Positions 1 to 9,657 are shown, numbered from the stretch's first letter. The stretch is 64,000 nucleotides of DNA from Cyanobium sp. Morenito 9A2 (GCF_024345575.1 NZ_JAGQBJ010000002.1:62001-126000); one strand, 5' to 3'. A program made the numbers and translations. Notes: a model not told the origin generated them from the letters alone.

Positions 1-560
1 AGGGCCTGCAAGGCCGCTTCGGGGGGATCGAAGGCGAAGGAGGTCCAGGGGTTGGGGCAGAGGGAGCGGTGATGGCCCCGGTGCATCCAGGGGTAGAGCG
101 CCGGCAGGTGCACCAGCCGGTGGGTCAGGTAGAACCAGGCGTCCTGCAGCACCAGCACCAGGGCGTAGCTCACCATCCCGTAGGTGATCCCGGCCAGGGG
201 CCCCGGCACGGCTGTGTACAGGCGCGTCAGGCCATGGCTGTGGGCCGCCAGCAGGGCCAGGGTCGCCAGGGCGAACACCCCGGCCGAGAGCACCGACAGG
301 CCGATGTCGCGGCGGATGGAGGTGGCCGAAGGTTGCTGGGCCCGGGGCCGGAGCTGGCGGCCGGGCTGGGCGGCTGGTGGGCAGGTGGCTGTTCGTTGCA
401 GCGCCGGGGACTCCGCTCCGCCGCGGTAGAGCAGCAGGTAGGAGCCGCCGGCCACCAGGAAATAGCGCCCCAGGATCAAGCCGAACACGATCAGACCGTC
501 GATCAGCAGGGCGTGCCCCTGAAATCCAGTCGAAAAAGCCAGCGCTGGAATCAGAGTCAA
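1..560 (-). CDS. sterol desaturase / fatty acid hydroxylase family protein (3' end outside window)
   Basis: Reading the minus strand from 560 gives an open frame that runs off the window edge after about 186 codons. Hydrophobic segments come first, then the di-iron histidine motifs HRLVH and, some 20 residues later, HRGHH. HxxxH followed by HxxHH is the signature of the membrane-bound sterol desaturase / fatty acid hydroxylase superfamily, so it probably hydroxylates or desaturates a lipid or carotenoid in the membrane. No in-frame ATG is available near the first hydrophobic segment; I chose a TTG at 560 preceded by a G-rich tract. A proline-rich linker separates the first membrane segment from the rest. 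The exact substrate cannot be told; beta-carotene hydroxylase-like enzymes belong to the same broad group. Confidence 0.72.
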   Translation of the reverse strand, partial: MTLIPALAFSTGFQGHALLIDGLIVFGLILGRYFLVAGGSYLLLYRGGAESPALQRTATCPPAAQPGRQLRPRAQQPSATSIRRDIGLSVLSAGVFALATLALLAAHSHGLTRLYTAVPGPLAGITYGMVSYALVLVLQDAWFYLTHRLVHLPALYPWMHRGHHRSLCPNPWTSFAFDPPEAALQA

Positions 561-733
561 CCTGCCCCCACGGCCAGCCCTGCTGGTCCGGCCTCTAGTG
601 TCCCTGTCGCCATCTCCTCTCCCCGCTCCGCTCGCAATCAAGCTAGGCACGGTTTCGCTTGGAGCCGCTTTCCGGCGACACCCGCGGAACGGGCCTTTCC
701 ACTGGCACCTGTCCTTCTTGTCCTGCACGCGCC

Positions 734-985
734 ATGGTGAACGATCCGATCACCCTCTTCGGTGTCGTGGCGGTGGCCGTGATGCTGATCGCCTACACCC
801 TTGAAGAACGGGCTCCGGTCTGGGTGCTGGTGTTTGCGGCCGGCTGTCTGGCTTCAGGGGTCTACGCGCTGCTGGCGGGGGCTTGGCCCTATGCGGTGGC
901 GGAGTTGATCTGGACAGTGGTGGCCCTGCGGCGCTGGCGCAGACGCGTCCGGCCCAGGCCCGTGGCCGAGGGAGGCCTGCGCTGA
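734..985 (+). CDS. small membrane protein, CBU_0592-like domain
   Basis: An 83-residue protein with two or three hydrophobic helices and a basic, arginine-rich tail. The final helix contains the pattern [13 protein letters not shown], which resembles the E-x-x-W-A-L-V-A-L ending of the small CBU_0592-like membrane domain. The ATG at 734 is preferred over an in-frame start 75 bases upstream because the extra residues are low-complexity and not membrane-like. Function is unknown. It stands alone between two minus-strand genes. Confidence 0.6.
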   Translation: MVNDPITLFGVVAVAVMLIAYTLEERAPVWVLVFAAGCLASGVYALLAGAWPYAVAELIWTVVALRRWRRRVRPRPVAEGGLR

Positions 986-1058
986 CGGTCACCACCGGCT
1001 CCCACCGCGCGGGAGATGGCCGCATCAGGCGCCAAAAAGCTGCTCCATGCGGCCTTGC

Positions 1059-2354
1059 TCAGGAGCCGAGCAGCGCCGTACATTCCAGCCGCTCCTGGGC
1101 GCTGGCACGGCGCTCGTGCCGCAACCGGATCGCCTCCGCCAAGTAGGTCGCGTCATCGGCCACACCGCAGAAGCGCGCGGATCCCCAGGTGTGCAGCCAG
1201 GGCAGGCCGAGCAGGTACAGGCCGGGGGCCTGGGTGAGGCCTCGCTGGTGGGCCGGCTGGCCGGTTCCATCAAAGATCGGCACCTCCACCCAGGAGAAAT
1301 CGGGGGAGTAGCCCGTGCACCAGATCACGGCGGCCAGGGTGAGTGGATCCAATTCCTGGGGCGTGGTGCCGACTGTGGGTTGCCAGCAGGGGGCGTAGGG
1401 CGGTTCAACGGGCGCCTCAAGGCCGTTGGCGGCGATGTGTTCGTCGATGCTTCGGCGGATGCGGCAGTAGACGGCATCGGCCCCATCGAGGCTGGCGGCC
1501 AGGTCGTCACGGAAGCTGATCCGCGCGCTCCCCAGACTCTCCACACGGCCATGCAACACCATGCCCTCCAGGGCCCTGCGGCGCAGGTCGATCTCTCGCC
1601 CGCCATCGCGACCGGTGAGGTAGTGGTTGGTCTTGGAGCGCACGGAACGGGGATCGTCGTGCTGCTCGATCGCCATGGCGTAGTAGCCCATGCGATCAAG
1701 CCAGTCGACCACGTCCTTGCCGCGGTAGCGCCGGGGCGAGCGCGGGGCGCTGCCCACACTCAGGTGCACCGGACGGCCGGCGAGGAACAGATCTTCAGCG
1801 ATCTGGCAGCCCGACTGGCCGCTGCCCACCACCAACACCGGACCCTCCGGCAGCTGGCCTGGGTTGCGGTAGTCACGCGCATCCAACTGCAGCAGCCCCT
1901 CCGGCAGGCGCAGGGCCTGCCCATGGCGCCTGGGACGGTGGTAGCCACCCGTGGCGATCACCACTTGATCAGCCTCCAGCTCCCCCTCGCTGGTGTGCAG
2001 CCGGTAGCCCGTGCCGGCGCTGGTGAGCCGTCTCACCTCCACGCCCTCCCGCACGGCCAGCCCCGCCTGGGCCGCGAAGCGCTTCACGTAGTCGACGATC
2101 TGGGTGCGGTTCATGAACCCCTCGGGGTCATCGCCGTCGTAGGGGAAGTCAGGCAGTCGGCATTGCCAGTTGGGGGTCACCAGGCAGAAGGAATCCCAGC
2201 GCTGCTGAGCCCAGGCGTAGCCGATGCAGTGCCGCTCCAGCACCAGGGGCTTGAGGCCGCGCTGCTGCAGGCCGTGGGCCACCGACAGCCCCGCCTGACC
2301 ACCCCCCACCACGACCACGGGGTGGCGCGGGATCTGGGGGGAGGACTTCTCCAT
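1059..2354 (-). CDS. flavin-dependent oxidoreductase of the Nit1 cluster (MSMEG_0569-like)
   Basis: A 431-residue flavin-containing monooxygenase-type enzyme. The FAD-binding [12 protein letters not shown] lies at about residues 13-24 and the NAD(P)H-binding GSGQSG at about 177-182, with [10 protein letters not shown] between them, as in FAD/NAD(P)H two-domain oxygenases. Full-length relatives with this context are the MSMEG_0569 family found in Nit1 clusters. The ATG at 2354 puts the first glycine loop at the expected distance from the N-terminus; a TTG 60 bases upstream only adds an unlikely leader. It is divergent from the rest of the cluster across 189 bp. It probably oxidises a nitrogen-containing intermediate of the pathway; the substrate is not known to me. 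Confidence 0.85.
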   Translation of the reverse strand: MEKSSPQIPRHPVVVVGGGQAGLSVAHGLQQRGLKPLVLERHCIGYAWAQQRWDSFCLVTPNWQCRLPDFPYDGDDPEGFMNRTQIVDYVKRFAAQAGLAVREGVEVRRLTSAGTGYRLHTSEGELEADQVVIATGGYHRPRRHGQALRLPEGLLQLDARDYRNPGQLPEGPVLVVGSGQSGCQIAEDLFLAGRPVHLSVGSAPRSPRRYRGKDVVDWLDRMGYYAMAIEQHDDPRSVRSKTNHYLTGRDGGREIDLRRRALEGMVLHGRVESLGSARISFRDDLAASLDGADAVYCRIRRSIDEHIAANGLEAPVEPPYAPCWQPTVGTTPQELDPLTLAAVIWCTGYSPDFSWVEVPIFDGTGQPAHQRGLTQAPGLYLLGLPWLHTWGSARFCGVADDATYLAEAIRLRHERRASAQERLECTALLGS

Positions 2355-2543
2355 GGGCTGCAGGGGATTGAGGACGGCTGCGGTGAATGCTGGAGCGAAG
2401 CGCCCGGGGGGCAAGTACCGAAGGCGACCGTTCCGCGGGGTGAGTGCTCAGGAGCGTTGCGGCGCTTCGGTCACATCGGCGACACAAAACAAAACTTCAA
2501 CCGTGGCACCGTCAACCCGACAACTCTCAGCGATCGACGTCCG
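2355..2543. promoter_or_regulatory. divergent intergenic region of the Nit1 cluster
   Basis: This 189-bp region must hold the promoters of the flavin oxidoreductase (leftward) and of the six-gene + strand operon. The only NtcA-like match I find is GTA-N8-GAC at 2415-2428, one base away from the GTA-N8-TAC consensus and without a clear -10 box 22 bases further on. Sll0783-type genes are NtcA-controlled in Synechocystis, so nitrogen control is plausible but not shown here. Confidence 0.35.
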
Positions 2544-3026
2544 ATGCCCGAGGTCACCCATCCCGCCCATCAACCCGGGGATTTCCTGGTCGATTACGAG
2601 GAGAAGGTCTTTCCCGACGTCAAGGCCGAGCCAGGCGAGAAGGCTCTTGTGACGTTCCATACGGTGGCCTTCGAGGGCTCCATCGGACTGGTGAACCTGC
2701 TGCAGGCCAGCCGCCTGATCAACAAGGGCTTCGAAACCTCCATCCTGCTTTACGGCCCCGGCGTGACCCTTGGGGTGCAGCGCGGTTTCCCCAAGCTCGG
2801 GGATGCCGCCTTCGATGGCCACCTCAACTTCAACGCCCGCCTTCAGAAATTCATGGACCAGGGCGGCAAGGTCTACGCCTGCCGCTTCGCCCTGCAGGCC
2901 CTCTATGGCCATGGCGAAGGTGCTCTGATCCCCGGCATTACTCCGGTGAATCCGCTCGATGTGCTCGACATCATCTTGCTTCACCGCCAGCAGGGGGCCT
3001 TCATCCTCGACACCTGGACCCTGTGA
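2544..3026 (+). CDS. MSMEG_0572/Sll0783-family nitrogen-starvation response protein
   Basis: A 160-residue DsrE/F-like protein typical of the first gene of Nit1 clusters. Features seen are the conserved strand [18 protein letters not shown], then [19 protein letters not shown], then a C-terminal part with [11 protein letters not shown]. In Synechocystis the homologue Sll0783 is induced by nitrogen starvation and needed for normal polyhydroxybutyrate accumulation; that is knowledge of the family, not visible here. The open frame continues far upstream antisense to the oxidoreductase, but the ATG at 2544 is the only start that gives a normal family length. The nitrilase begins 36 bp downstream, so co-transcription is likely. 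Confidence 0.88.
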   Translation: MPEVTHPAHQPGDFLVDYEEKVFPDVKAEPGEKALVTFHTVAFEGSIGLVNLLQASRLINKGFETSILLYGPGVTLGVQRGFPKLGDAAFDGHLNFNARLQKFMDQGGKVYACRFALQALYGHGEGALIPGITPVNPLDVLDIILLHRQQGAFILDTWTL

Positions 3027-3062
3027 GCCCCACCGCCCGTCCCTTGCCCTGAGGTCGCCGAG

Positions 3063-4046
3063 ATGGCTGCCACGATCACCGTCGCCGCAGCCCAGATCCG
3101 GCCGGTTCTGTTCTCCCTGGAGGGGTCCGTTGAGCGGGTGCTGGCCGCCATGGCTGAAGCGGCCGCTTCCGGGGTTGAGCTGATCGTCTTCCCCGAGACG
3201 TTCTTGCCCTATTACCCCTACTTCTCCTTTGTGGAGCCGGCGGTGTCCATGGGCCAGTCCCACCTGAAGCTCTACGAGCAGGCGGTGGTGGTGCCCGGGC
3301 CCGAGATCGAGCGCATCGCTGCTGCCGCCCGCCGGCACAGGCTGCACGTGCTTCTTGGTGTCAATGAGCGCGATGGCGGCAGCCTCTACAACACCCAGCT
3401 GCTCATCGACGGCGACGGTGAGCTGGTGCTCAAGCGTCGCAAGATCACGCCGACGTACCACGAGCGCATGGTGTGGGGCCAGGGGGACGGCTCTGGTCTC
3501 AAGGTGGTACCCACCACCCTGGGGCGGATCGGCGCCCTGGCCTGCTGGGAGCACTACAACCCCCTGGCCCGCTTCAGCTTGATGGCCCAGGGGGAGGAGA
3601 TCCATTGCGCCCAATTCCCTGGGTCTCTGGTGGGCCAGATCTTCAGCGAGCAGACCGCCGTCACCCTGCGGCACCACGCCCTGGAAGCCGGTTGTTTCGT
3701 GATCTCCTCCACCGCCTGGCTCGATCCCGCCGACCACGCCACGATCACGGCCGATACCTCGCTGCACAAAGCTTTCCAGGGGGGCTGCCACACAGCGGTG
3801 ATCAGCCCAGAGGGGCGATACCTGGCTGGCCCCTTGCCGGAAGGGGAGGGCCTGGCCATCGCCGAACTCGACCGTTCCTTGATCACCAAACGCAAACGCA
3901 TGATGGACAGCGTGGGGCACTACAGCCGCCCGGATCTGCTCAGCTTGAAGATCAACCGCACCCCCCAGGTCCATCAGCAGGAGTGGGCGGGTCCCAGCGA
4001 GGCCCTCGGCGCCAGCGACGTTCTGGAGGAAACCAACCATGGCTGA
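3063..4046 (+). CDS. Nit1-type nitrilase
   Basis: A 327-residue carbon-nitrogen hydrolase of the aliphatic nitrilase branch. The catalytic triad is visible: Glu45 in [13 protein letters not shown], Lys128 in [11 protein letters not shown] and Cys162 in [12 protein letters not shown] is the nitrilase, not amidase, form of the elbow. Family members hydrolyse nitriles to acids and ammonia, and the Nit1C cluster has been linked to use of cyanide as a nitrogen source, so the protein probably releases ammonia from a nitrile formed by its neighbours. The ATG at 3063 lies close after the upstream stop, and the last 8 bases overlap the radical-SAM gene. Confidence 0.93.
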   Translation: MAATITVAAAQIRPVLFSLEGSVERVLAAMAEAAASGVELIVFPETFLPYYPYFSFVEPAVSMGQSHLKLYEQAVVVPGPEIERIAAAARRHRLHVLLGVNERDGGSLYNTQLLIDGDGELVLKRRKITPTYHERMVWGQGDGSGLKVVPTTLGRIGALACWEHYNPLARFSLMAQGEEIHCAQFPGSLVGQIFSEQTAVTLRHHALEAGCFVISSTAWLDPADHATITADTSLHKAFQGGCHTAVISPEGRYLAGPLPEGEGLAIAELDRSLITKRKRMMDSVGHYSRPDLLSLKINRTPQVHQQEWAGPSEALGASDVLEETNHG

Positions 4047-5157
4047 GGCCAGCGGGTCGGCCCTGGGCCGGCGGCTCACCGAACTGCAGGTGCGGGGGGT
4101 TGTGGATCCGGCCGTTCCCGGCAACCCCGGACGACGGGGCGGTGCCGGACCCTCCGACCATCGGGCGCTCACGATCGAGGGCACCACCGTGATGGTCCCC
4201 GTCTACAACGCCACCGCCCAGGACTCCCCCTATCGGCTGACGGCCGGAGACGATGGGGCTCTCCATGTCGAAGCGGAAGGTGTCATGCCCTGGGCTGTGG
4301 AGGCGCCACCCGAGCCCCGCTTCTATGGCCTTCAGACGGCCGATGGCATCTCCTATCGCTCGATCGCCCTGCTGCACGGCCGCGACGTGCTGGCCACCAC
4401 CTTGCTACAAACCTGTATCCGCTTCCGCGACCGAACGCAGTCCTGTCAGTTCTGCGCCATCGAGCAGTCGTTGGAGGAGGGGCGCACCCTGGTGCGCAAG
4501 ACCCCAGAGCAGGTGGCCGAGGTGGCCGAGGCGGCCATGCGCCTCGATGGGGTGAAACAGCTGGTGATGACCACCGGCACCCCTAACTCCGACGACCGTG
4601 GTGCCCGCCTGATGGCGGAGACCGCTGCCGCCGTCAAGGCGCGCGTGCCGCTGCCGATCCAGGCCCAGTGCGAGCCCCCGGAGGATCCGATCTGGTACCG
4701 CCGCATGAAGGAGGCAGGGGTGGACAGCCTCGGCATGCACCTGGAGGTGGTGGAGCCGGAGGTGCGGCGGCGGGTGCTGCCGGGCAAGGGCGAACTGACC
4801 CTGGAGCGCTACTACGAGGCCTTCGCCAAGGCGGTGGAGGTGTTCGGCCGCGGCCAGGTGTCCACCTACCTGCTGGCGGGGCTCGGTGATTCAGCTGAGT
4901 CGTTGATGGCCTGCTGCGAGCGGTTGATCGCCCTTGGGGTTTACCCGTTCGTGGTGCCGTTCGTGCCGATCGCCGGCACACCGCTTGAGGGCCACCCGCC
5001 CCCCAGTACCGAGTTCATGCTGCAGGTCTACGGCGCCGTAGGGGGGCTGTTGCGCGCTTCTGACCTGAGCTCGGAGGCGATGAGCGCCGGTTGCGCCAAG
5101 TGCGGTGCCTGCTCCGCCCTCTCCCTCTTCGAGGCCACCCCTGAACCCGCCTTCTGA
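4039..5157 (+). CDS. radical SAM protein of the Nit1 cluster (MSMEG_0568-like)
   Basis: A 372-residue radical-SAM protein. The iron-sulfur ligands appear as Cys126, Cys136 and Cys139 in [17 protein letters not shown], a spaced C-x9-C-x2-C cluster instead of the usual C-x3-C-x2-C. The SAM-binding barrel follows, with [13 protein letters not shown] and later [11 protein letters not shown] segments. A second small cysteine group, CAKCGAC, sits near the C-terminus and may bind another cluster. The gene overlaps the nitrilase by 8 bp and is followed 9 bp later by the GNAT gene, so translational coupling is likely. The reaction catalysed is not known to me. Confidence 0.88.
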   Translation: MAEASGSALGRRLTELQVRGVVDPAVPGNPGRRGGAGPSDHRALTIEGTTVMVPVYNATAQDSPYRLTAGDDGALHVEAEGVMPWAVEAPPEPRFYGLQTADGISYRSIALLHGRDVLATTLLQTCIRFRDRTQSCQFCAIEQSLEEGRTLVRKTPEQVAEVAEAAMRLDGVKQLVMTTGTPNSDDRGARLMAETAAAVKARVPLPIQAQCEPPEDPIWYRRMKEAGVDSLGMHLEVVEPEVRRRVLPGKGELTLERYYEAFAKAVEVFGRGQVSTYLLAGLGDSAESLMACCERLIALGVYPFVVPFVPIAGTPLEGHPPPSTEFMLQVYGAVGGLLRASDLSSEAMSAGCAKCGACSALSLFEATPEPAF

Positions 5158-5166
5158 GGGAGCGCC

Positions 5167-5799
5167 ATGTTCTTCATCGACCCCTCCAGCCACAGCATCG
5201 GCCGCAGTTCCAGCTCCGCCCCAGCTGCCTTCACGCCTTCGGTGCGGCGCGGCCTGGCCATCGACGCCGAAGACTTTCAGCTTTCACCCACCGCCAGCTC
5301 CGAGCGTTTCTCCTTCCACCTGCTGCGATCGAGATCACCCCTGGAGCGTGGCTACTGGGAGCTGAGAAGTGCCATCTTCTGCCAGGAGCAGCACTTGTTC
5401 GAAGACTCCGACCGCGACGGACGCGACGATCGCGCCTACCCGATTGCCGCTCTCGATCATGCCGCCGCCCGGGGCGACGGGGTGGTGGGCGTGGTGCGCA
5501 TCCTTGAGGAGCAGCCGCGGCTCTGGTACGGCGGCCGGTTAGGGGTCCACGGTGACTACCGGCGTCTGAATCAGATCGGCAAGGGGTTGATCTGGAAGGC
5601 GGTCACCACCGCCAACGGCTGGGGCTGCGATCGCTTTCTGGCCACAGTGCAGATCCAGAACGTGCGCTTCTTCCAGCGCCTGCATTGGAGCTCCATCGAC
5701 AGCCTGGAGATCCGTGGCATGGCCCATCACCTGATGGAGGCTGATCTGGCCTACTACCGGGCTGCCGCCGAACGCCGGCCGCTGCTGGCGGCGGCGTGA
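5167..5799 (+). CDS. GNAT N-acetyltransferase of the Nit1 cluster (MSMEG_0567 N-terminal type)
   Basis: A 210-residue GNAT-fold protein. The core strand GVVGVVRILEE is followed by RLNQIGKGLIWKAV, which fits the acetyl-CoA pyrophosphate loop, and by the FLATVQIQNVRFFQRLHW strand typical of the C-terminal half of the fold. In some bacteria this domain is fused to the AIR-synthase-like domain encoded by the next gene; here they are separate with a 4-bp overlap. It begins 9 bp after the radical-SAM gene. The acetyl acceptor is unknown. Confidence 0.83.
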   Translation: MFFIDPSSHSIGRSSSSAPAAFTPSVRRGLAIDAEDFQLSPTASSERFSFHLLRSRSPLERGYWELRSAIFCQEQHLFEDSDRDGRDDRAYPIAALDHAAARGDGVVGVVRILEEQPRLWYGGRLGVHGDYRRLNQIGKGLIWKAVTTANGWGCDRFLATVQIQNVRFFQRLHWSSIDSLEIRGMAHHLMEADLAYYRAAAERRPLLAAA

Positions 5800-6782
5800 G
5801 TCCCACGCCACTGGAGGAGCTGGCGGCGCGGCTGCAGCGGCTGCCGGGGCTCACTGGCAAGGACGACATCCAACACCCAGCGTCGGTGTTCCCCCACCAG
5901 CCCTTTCCCCAGCTGGGACCTGCGGCGGCCCTGGGCGATGACGCCGCTCTGTTGCCGCCACAGGGTGGCGCGCTGCTGCTGGCCTGTGAGGGTCTCCATC
6001 CGGGCTTGGTGGAACGGGATCCCTGGTTTGCCGGCTGGTGCGGGGTGCTGGTGAACCTGAGCGACATCGCCGCGATGGGAGGCACACCTCTGGCGGTGGT
6101 GAACAGCCTCTGGAGCCGTGGCGGCGAGCCCGCAGAGCAACTGCTGAGTGGGATGCGTGCCGCCTCGGAGACGTTTGCGGTGCCAGTGGTGGGGGGACAC
6201 ACCAACTTGCAAAGCCCCTATGAAGCTCTGTCCGTCGCGGTGCTGGGGGTGGCGCCGGGGCCCATCCTCTCGGCCCGATCCGCCCGCCCCGGGGACAGCT
6301 GCCATCTGCTGATCCAGATCGATGGGGGCGTCCTGCGCCGACCGGACCCCTTCTGGGATGCCGCCACTGGCGCCGATCCGGCCCAGCTGCGCGCCCAGCT
6401 AGCGCTGCTGCCCCTGATCGCCGCTGAAGGGCTGGCCCATGCCGCCAAGGACATCAGCATGGGCGGCCTGATCGGCACGGCGGCGATGCTGTGCGAGGCG
6501 GCGGGCTGCGGCTTAGTGCTCGATCTGGACGCCATCGAGCCGCCCGAGGGGGTGGAACTGGAGGAATGGATCACCTGCTTCCCCAGCTTCGGTTTTCTGC
6601 TGGCCAGTGCCCCGGATCAGGGCCAGGCCCTGCGGGCGGTGCTGGAGCCGCATCCCGAGCTCCGCTGCCAGCCGATCGGCCTGTTCCAGGAGGGCCAGGC
6701 CCTGGAGTTGAGGCGCGGCGACGAGCGGGTCATCGTGCGCACCGCCGCGACGGCGCTGACGGGCTTTGGGGCGCTGTCGTGA
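5796..6782 (+). CDS. AIR synthase-related (ThiL/PurM-like) protein of the Nit1 cluster
   Basis: A 328-residue member of the PurM/ThiL ATP-binding fold. Diagnostic segments are GDDAALLPP near residue 45, VNLSDIAAMGGTPLAVVNSLW near residues 84-104 (dimer and metal-binding region) and the glycine-rich AAKDISMGGLIGTAAML near 215. It starts with a GTG that overlaps the preceding stop by 4 bp (GTGA), so it is translationally coupled to the GNAT gene, matching species where the two are one polypeptide. It probably phosphorylates or cyclises a small intermediate of the pathway. Confidence 0.85.
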   Translation: MSPTPLEELAARLQRLPGLTGKDDIQHPASVFPHQPFPQLGPAAALGDDAALLPPQGGALLLACEGLHPGLVERDPWFAGWCGVLVNLSDIAAMGGTPLAVVNSLWSRGGEPAEQLLSGMRAASETFAVPVVGGHTNLQSPYEALSVAVLGVAPGPILSARSARPGDSCHLLIQIDGGVLRRPDPFWDAATGADPAQLRAQLALLPLIAAEGLAHAAKDISMGGLIGTAAMLCEAAGCGLVLDLDAIEPPEGVELEEWITCFPSFGFLLASAPDQGQALRAVLEPHPELRCQPIGLFQEGQALELRRGDERVIVRTAATALTGFGALS

Positions 6783-6843
6783 CCGGCACGGCCCGGGGGG
6801 CGCTGGCGGGTGAAACTCTCCGGGCGTTCACAGGCGGCAGGCC

Positions 6844-7143
6844 GTGCCCGAAGTCGAGTTGGATCTGGTGTGGCCCGATGGGCGCACCACCCGCCTGTAT
6901 TCCCCCTCCACGGTGATCCTGAATTACCTGAGCCCCGGCCAGATCGTGTCTGTGCGGGAGCTGCAGGAACGTGGCAGCGAGGCCCTTGAGCAGGCCTCCG
7001 AGCGCGTGCGGGACCGCTACGGCTTCGCCTGCACGCGCGCTGAGGAGGAAGGGCGCAAGCTGGAGTGCTGGGCGGCCGGCTACGACAGCCAGGAGCAGGT
7101 GTTGGTGACGGCGACGTCCGACACAAACGCTGACCAGCGTTGA
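6844..7143 (+). CDS. MSMEG_0570-family nitrogen-starvation response protein
   Basis: A 99-residue protein that matches the small last member of Nit1 clusters: an N-terminal VELDLVWPDGRTTRLYSPS strand pair, then LSPGQIVSVRELQERG, then a charged helix. It starts at a GTG 61 bp after the AIR-synthase-like gene and is the last gene of the operon before a convergent pdxH. Function is unknown beyond genetic association. No MSMEG_0565-type glycosyltransferase, which some Nit1 clusters also have, is present here. Confidence 0.78.
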   Translation: MPEVELDLVWPDGRTTRLYSPSTVILNYLSPGQIVSVRELQERGSEALEQASERVRDRYGFACTRAEEEGRKLECWAAGYDSQEQVLVTATSDTNADQR

Positions 7144-7384
7144 GCTTGGGGGCCTGGACGGGGCGCTGGCCAGGGGGGCGCTGGAATCCAGCGGGGGGCC
7201 TGGTGGCCTTCACCTGTGCCTCCAGCGAACAACGGTGGGTCTGCTCGACGCTCGCATCGAGCCCCTTCCAGGCGCCGCTCGTGCCGTGGCCCCGCCTGCT
7301 GGCGGTCGCGTCGGACCAGGCTCACCCGGTGCCCTTCCCCCCTGCTGGGCGGCCCAGGAGGAGCCGATGGAGGCCAGGCCAACC

Positions 7385-8065
7385 TCAGGGCGCTAACCGC
7401 TCGATCAACCAGGGCTCCCCGGTGGTGCTGCGGACGTAGCGCAAGCGGTCGTGGAGCCGGTTCTCCCGCCCCTGCCAGAACTCCACCTCGCGCGGCACCA
7501 CCCGGAAGCCTCCCCAGAAGTCAGGCAGGGGTACCTCGCCTCCGGCGAACTTGCGTCGCATCTCCTCCCACTTCAGCTCCAGGAGCGTGCGGGAGTTGAT
7601 CACGGCACTCTGCTGGGACACCCAGGCCCCGAGCCGGCTGCCCTGGGGCCGCGAGGCGAAAAAGGCCAGGGATTCGCCCACGCTGATGCGCTCGGCGCGG
7701 CCGATCACACCCACCTGACGCTCCAGGGCATACCAGGGAAACAGCAGGCTGACCTGGGGGCAGGCGGCGATGTCGCGGGCCTTGCGGCTGCCGTAGTTGG
7801 TGAAGAACACGAAGCCCCGCCCGTCGAAAGCCTTGAGCAGCACCGTGCGCGAACTGCAGCGCAAGCCATCGCTGCTGGAGAGCACCAGGGCGTTGGGCTC
7901 AGGCAACTCCGCCGCAGTGGCCTCGGAGAGCCAACGGCGGAACTGGGCCACGGGATCGGCCGCCAGATCGCTCCTGCGCAGCCCGGCCAGCCGGTACTCC
8001 CGGCGCAGGGAGGCCACCTCCCCGCTGGTGGCGTTGGCGGAGGCTGCGCTGGCGGCCTGATCCAT
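7385..8065 (-). CDS. pdxH: pyridoxamine 5'-phosphate oxidase
   Basis: A 226-residue FMN enzyme that oxidises pyridoxine/pyridoxamine phosphate to pyridoxal 5'-phosphate, the last step of de novo B6 synthesis and of salvage. The signature pieces are present in order: [20 protein letters not shown] (FMN and phosphate binding), [21 protein letters not shown] near residue 145, and the C-terminal [14 protein letters not shown] that closes the active site. The ATG at 8065 gives the expected length and an N-terminal helix with [10 protein letters not shown]. pdxJ, the ring-forming enzyme, is also in this window at 57,291. Confidence 0.95.
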   Translation of the reverse strand: MDQAASAASANATSGEVASLRREYRLAGLRRSDLAADPVAQFRRWLSEATAAELPEPNALVLSSSDGLRCSSRTVLLKAFDGRGFVFFTNYGSRKARDIAACPQVSLLFPWYALERQVGVIGRAERISVGESLAFFASRPQGSRLGAWVSQQSAVINSRTLLELKWEEMRRKFAGGEVPLPDFWGGFRVVPREVEFWQGRENRLHDRLRYVRSTTGEPWLIERLAP

Positions 8066-8275
8066 CCAGGGCGTGGCGGTGGAATCGCTGGAGTCACCGT
8101 AGGCAGCTGCGGAAGGGGCGCCAGAGCCGCCGGCGGCAGTGGTGCAGCCCTGGCCTCAGGCCATCGCTCCTCCGGCCGGCGGAGACCGAGTCGGCAAACC
8201 GTGCGTCCTCGGTGGGGTTCCCCCCTTCCACTGGCCCCCGGTTGCCTGCAGATTGGCCCCACGTGCCCCACAGCC

Positions 8276-8911
8276 ATGGATTGGAAGCCCCGGGCCCTTG
8301 GCCACAGAGTCGGCACCCTGCTGATGCGCTGGGGCCTGGCCCTGCAGGCGCCGCCGGTGGCCCCGACGCCCACCCCGTCAGCGGTTCAGCCCCCCGTGCG
8401 GCCATTGACAGCACCTGCAGCCTCAACGGAAGCGGCCCTGTCACCCCAGGCGCCGGCGCCAATCCCCCAGCGGCCGGGCGTGCGCCTGCCGCTCTCCGTG
8501 GAGCGGGCGGTCCAGAGCCGCAACCTCTCAGTGCTCAAGCGCGAAGCCAGCGATGCCCTGGCGGCCCTCGGTTCGGCCCATGCCCTGGTGACGTCAGCTC
8601 GGCTGGCCCAACTCCAGGGCCTGCACCAGGGGCTGGAGCAAGGGAAGGTGTCCGAACAGGATCTCAACGCCGTCGCGATTGATTACCAGGCCTGGCAGCA
8701 CGACCAAGTGCGCCTGTTCGACGCCCTGCGCCTGGTGGCGGCCATGCAGGTGCCCAGCGGCCGAGCGCTTGATCAGATCGATCCCCGGCTGCACGAGGCG
8801 GCCAAACACCACCTGGAGGCGCTTTCGATCGAGTACCAGCGCAACCTGCTCTCCAATCAGTTTCGCAACAGCCTGCCCGCGGCCGGCAGTGATGGCCCTG
8901 ACAGCGACTGA
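8276..8911 (+). CDS. conserved hypothetical protein with proline-rich N-terminus
   Basis: A 211-residue protein that I do not recognise. Residues 1-75 are rich in proline, alanine and threonine and look disordered; residues 80-200 are mostly helical, with patterns such as LKREASDALAALG and HHLEALSIEYQRNLLSN. No signal peptide or clear membrane segment is visible. The ATG at 8276 is the first plausible start beyond the divergent pdxH start; the open frame upstream of it is antisense to pdxH. Alpha-helical bundles like this are common among uncharacterised cyanobacterial proteins. Confidence 0.6.
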   Translation: MDWKPRALGHRVGTLLMRWGLALQAPPVAPTPTPSAVQPPVRPLTAPAASTEAALSPQAPAPIPQRPGVRLPLSVERAVQSRNLSVLKREASDALAALGSAHALVTSARLAQLQGLHQGLEQGKVSEQDLNAVAIDYQAWQHDQVRLFDALRLVAAMQVPSGRALDQIDPRLHEAAKHHLEALSIEYQRNLLSNQFRNSLPAAGSDGPDSD

Positions 8912-8955
8912 GCCTCCCCAGGAGCCATGCTGCTGCTGGTTCAGCGCACAACACC

Positions 8956-9657
8956 ATGAGCCATGACGCCGGACGCTCTGAGCGCCACCGCTCCCACCGC
9001 GCCGGATGGCTGCGCGCCGTGGTGCTCGGGGCCAACGACGGCATCATTTCGGTGGCCAGCCTGGTGGTGGGCATCGCCGCCTCCGGGGCAGCCAAGGAGC
9101 AGGTGCTCGTGGCGGGTGTGGCGGCCACCGTCGCCGGGGCGCTGTCGATGGCGGCGGGGGAATACGTTTCGGTGCAATCCCAGGCCGACACCGAGCGGGC
9201 CGATCTGGCCAAGGAGCGCCAGGAACTGGCCCTCGATCCCGCCGGTGAACTCGCTGAGCTGACGGAGATCTACATCCGGCGGGGCCTCGATCACGGACTC
9301 GCCCGCCAGGTGGCCGAGCAACTCACGCTCCATGACCCCCTGGGCGCCCATGCCCGCGATGAGCTGGGCCTCAACGAGATCCTGCGGGCCCGGCCGATCC
9401 AGGCCGCGGTTGCTTCGGCCGCCAGTTTTGCCATCGGCGCCAGCCTGCCGCTGATCACGCTTGAGCTCACCCCCGCCGGGCGGATCACCGAGTTGGTGAC
9501 CATCCTTGCGATCGTCGCCCTGGCGCTGCTGGGGGGGCTGTCGGCCTCGATCGGCGGCGCATCGCTCTGGCGTGGTTCCATGCGGATGCTGTTCTGGGGC
9601 ACGTTCGCCCTGGCGCTCACGGCCGCCGTGGGGAGATTGTTCGGTGCCGCGGGCTGA
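8956..9657 (+). CDS. VIT1/CCC1-family transporter
   Basis: A 233-residue membrane protein of the vacuolar-iron-transporter / nodulin-21 group. It begins with the family hallmark GWLRAVVLGANDGIISVASLVVG (transmembrane helix 1), followed by AGALSMAAGEYVSVQSQAD, a charged cytoplasmic helical segment around residues 75-135, and three C-terminal hydrophobic helices. Relatives export Fe2+ or Mn2+ out of the cytosol. A GC-rich hairpin (stem 9661-9666 with 9676-9681) lies just after the stop and could act as a weak terminator. Confidence 0.9.
   Translation: MSHDAGRSERHRSHRAGWLRAVVLGANDGIISVASLVVGIAASGAAKEQVLVAGVAATVAGALSMAAGEYVSVQSQADTERADLAKERQELALDPAGELAELTEIYIRRGLDHGLARQVAEQLTLHDPLGAHARDELGLNEILRARPIQAAVASAASFAIGASLPLITLELTPAGRITELVTILAIVALALLGGLSASIGGASLWRGSMRMLFWGTFALALTAAVGRLFGAAG

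Noticed and set aside
2415-2428. NtcA-like site GTA-N8-GAC
   Set aside because: One mismatch in a six-base consensus and no well-placed -10 box; expected by chance in a region of this size.
1047-2543. Long + strand open frame running into the Sll0783-like gene
   Set aside because: It is antisense to the flavin oxidoreductase, has low-complexity composition, and the family begins at 2544.
2448-4187. 579-codon minus-strand open frame
   Set aside because: Shadow of the Sll0783-like and nitrilase genes; those have full catalytic motifs on the other strand.
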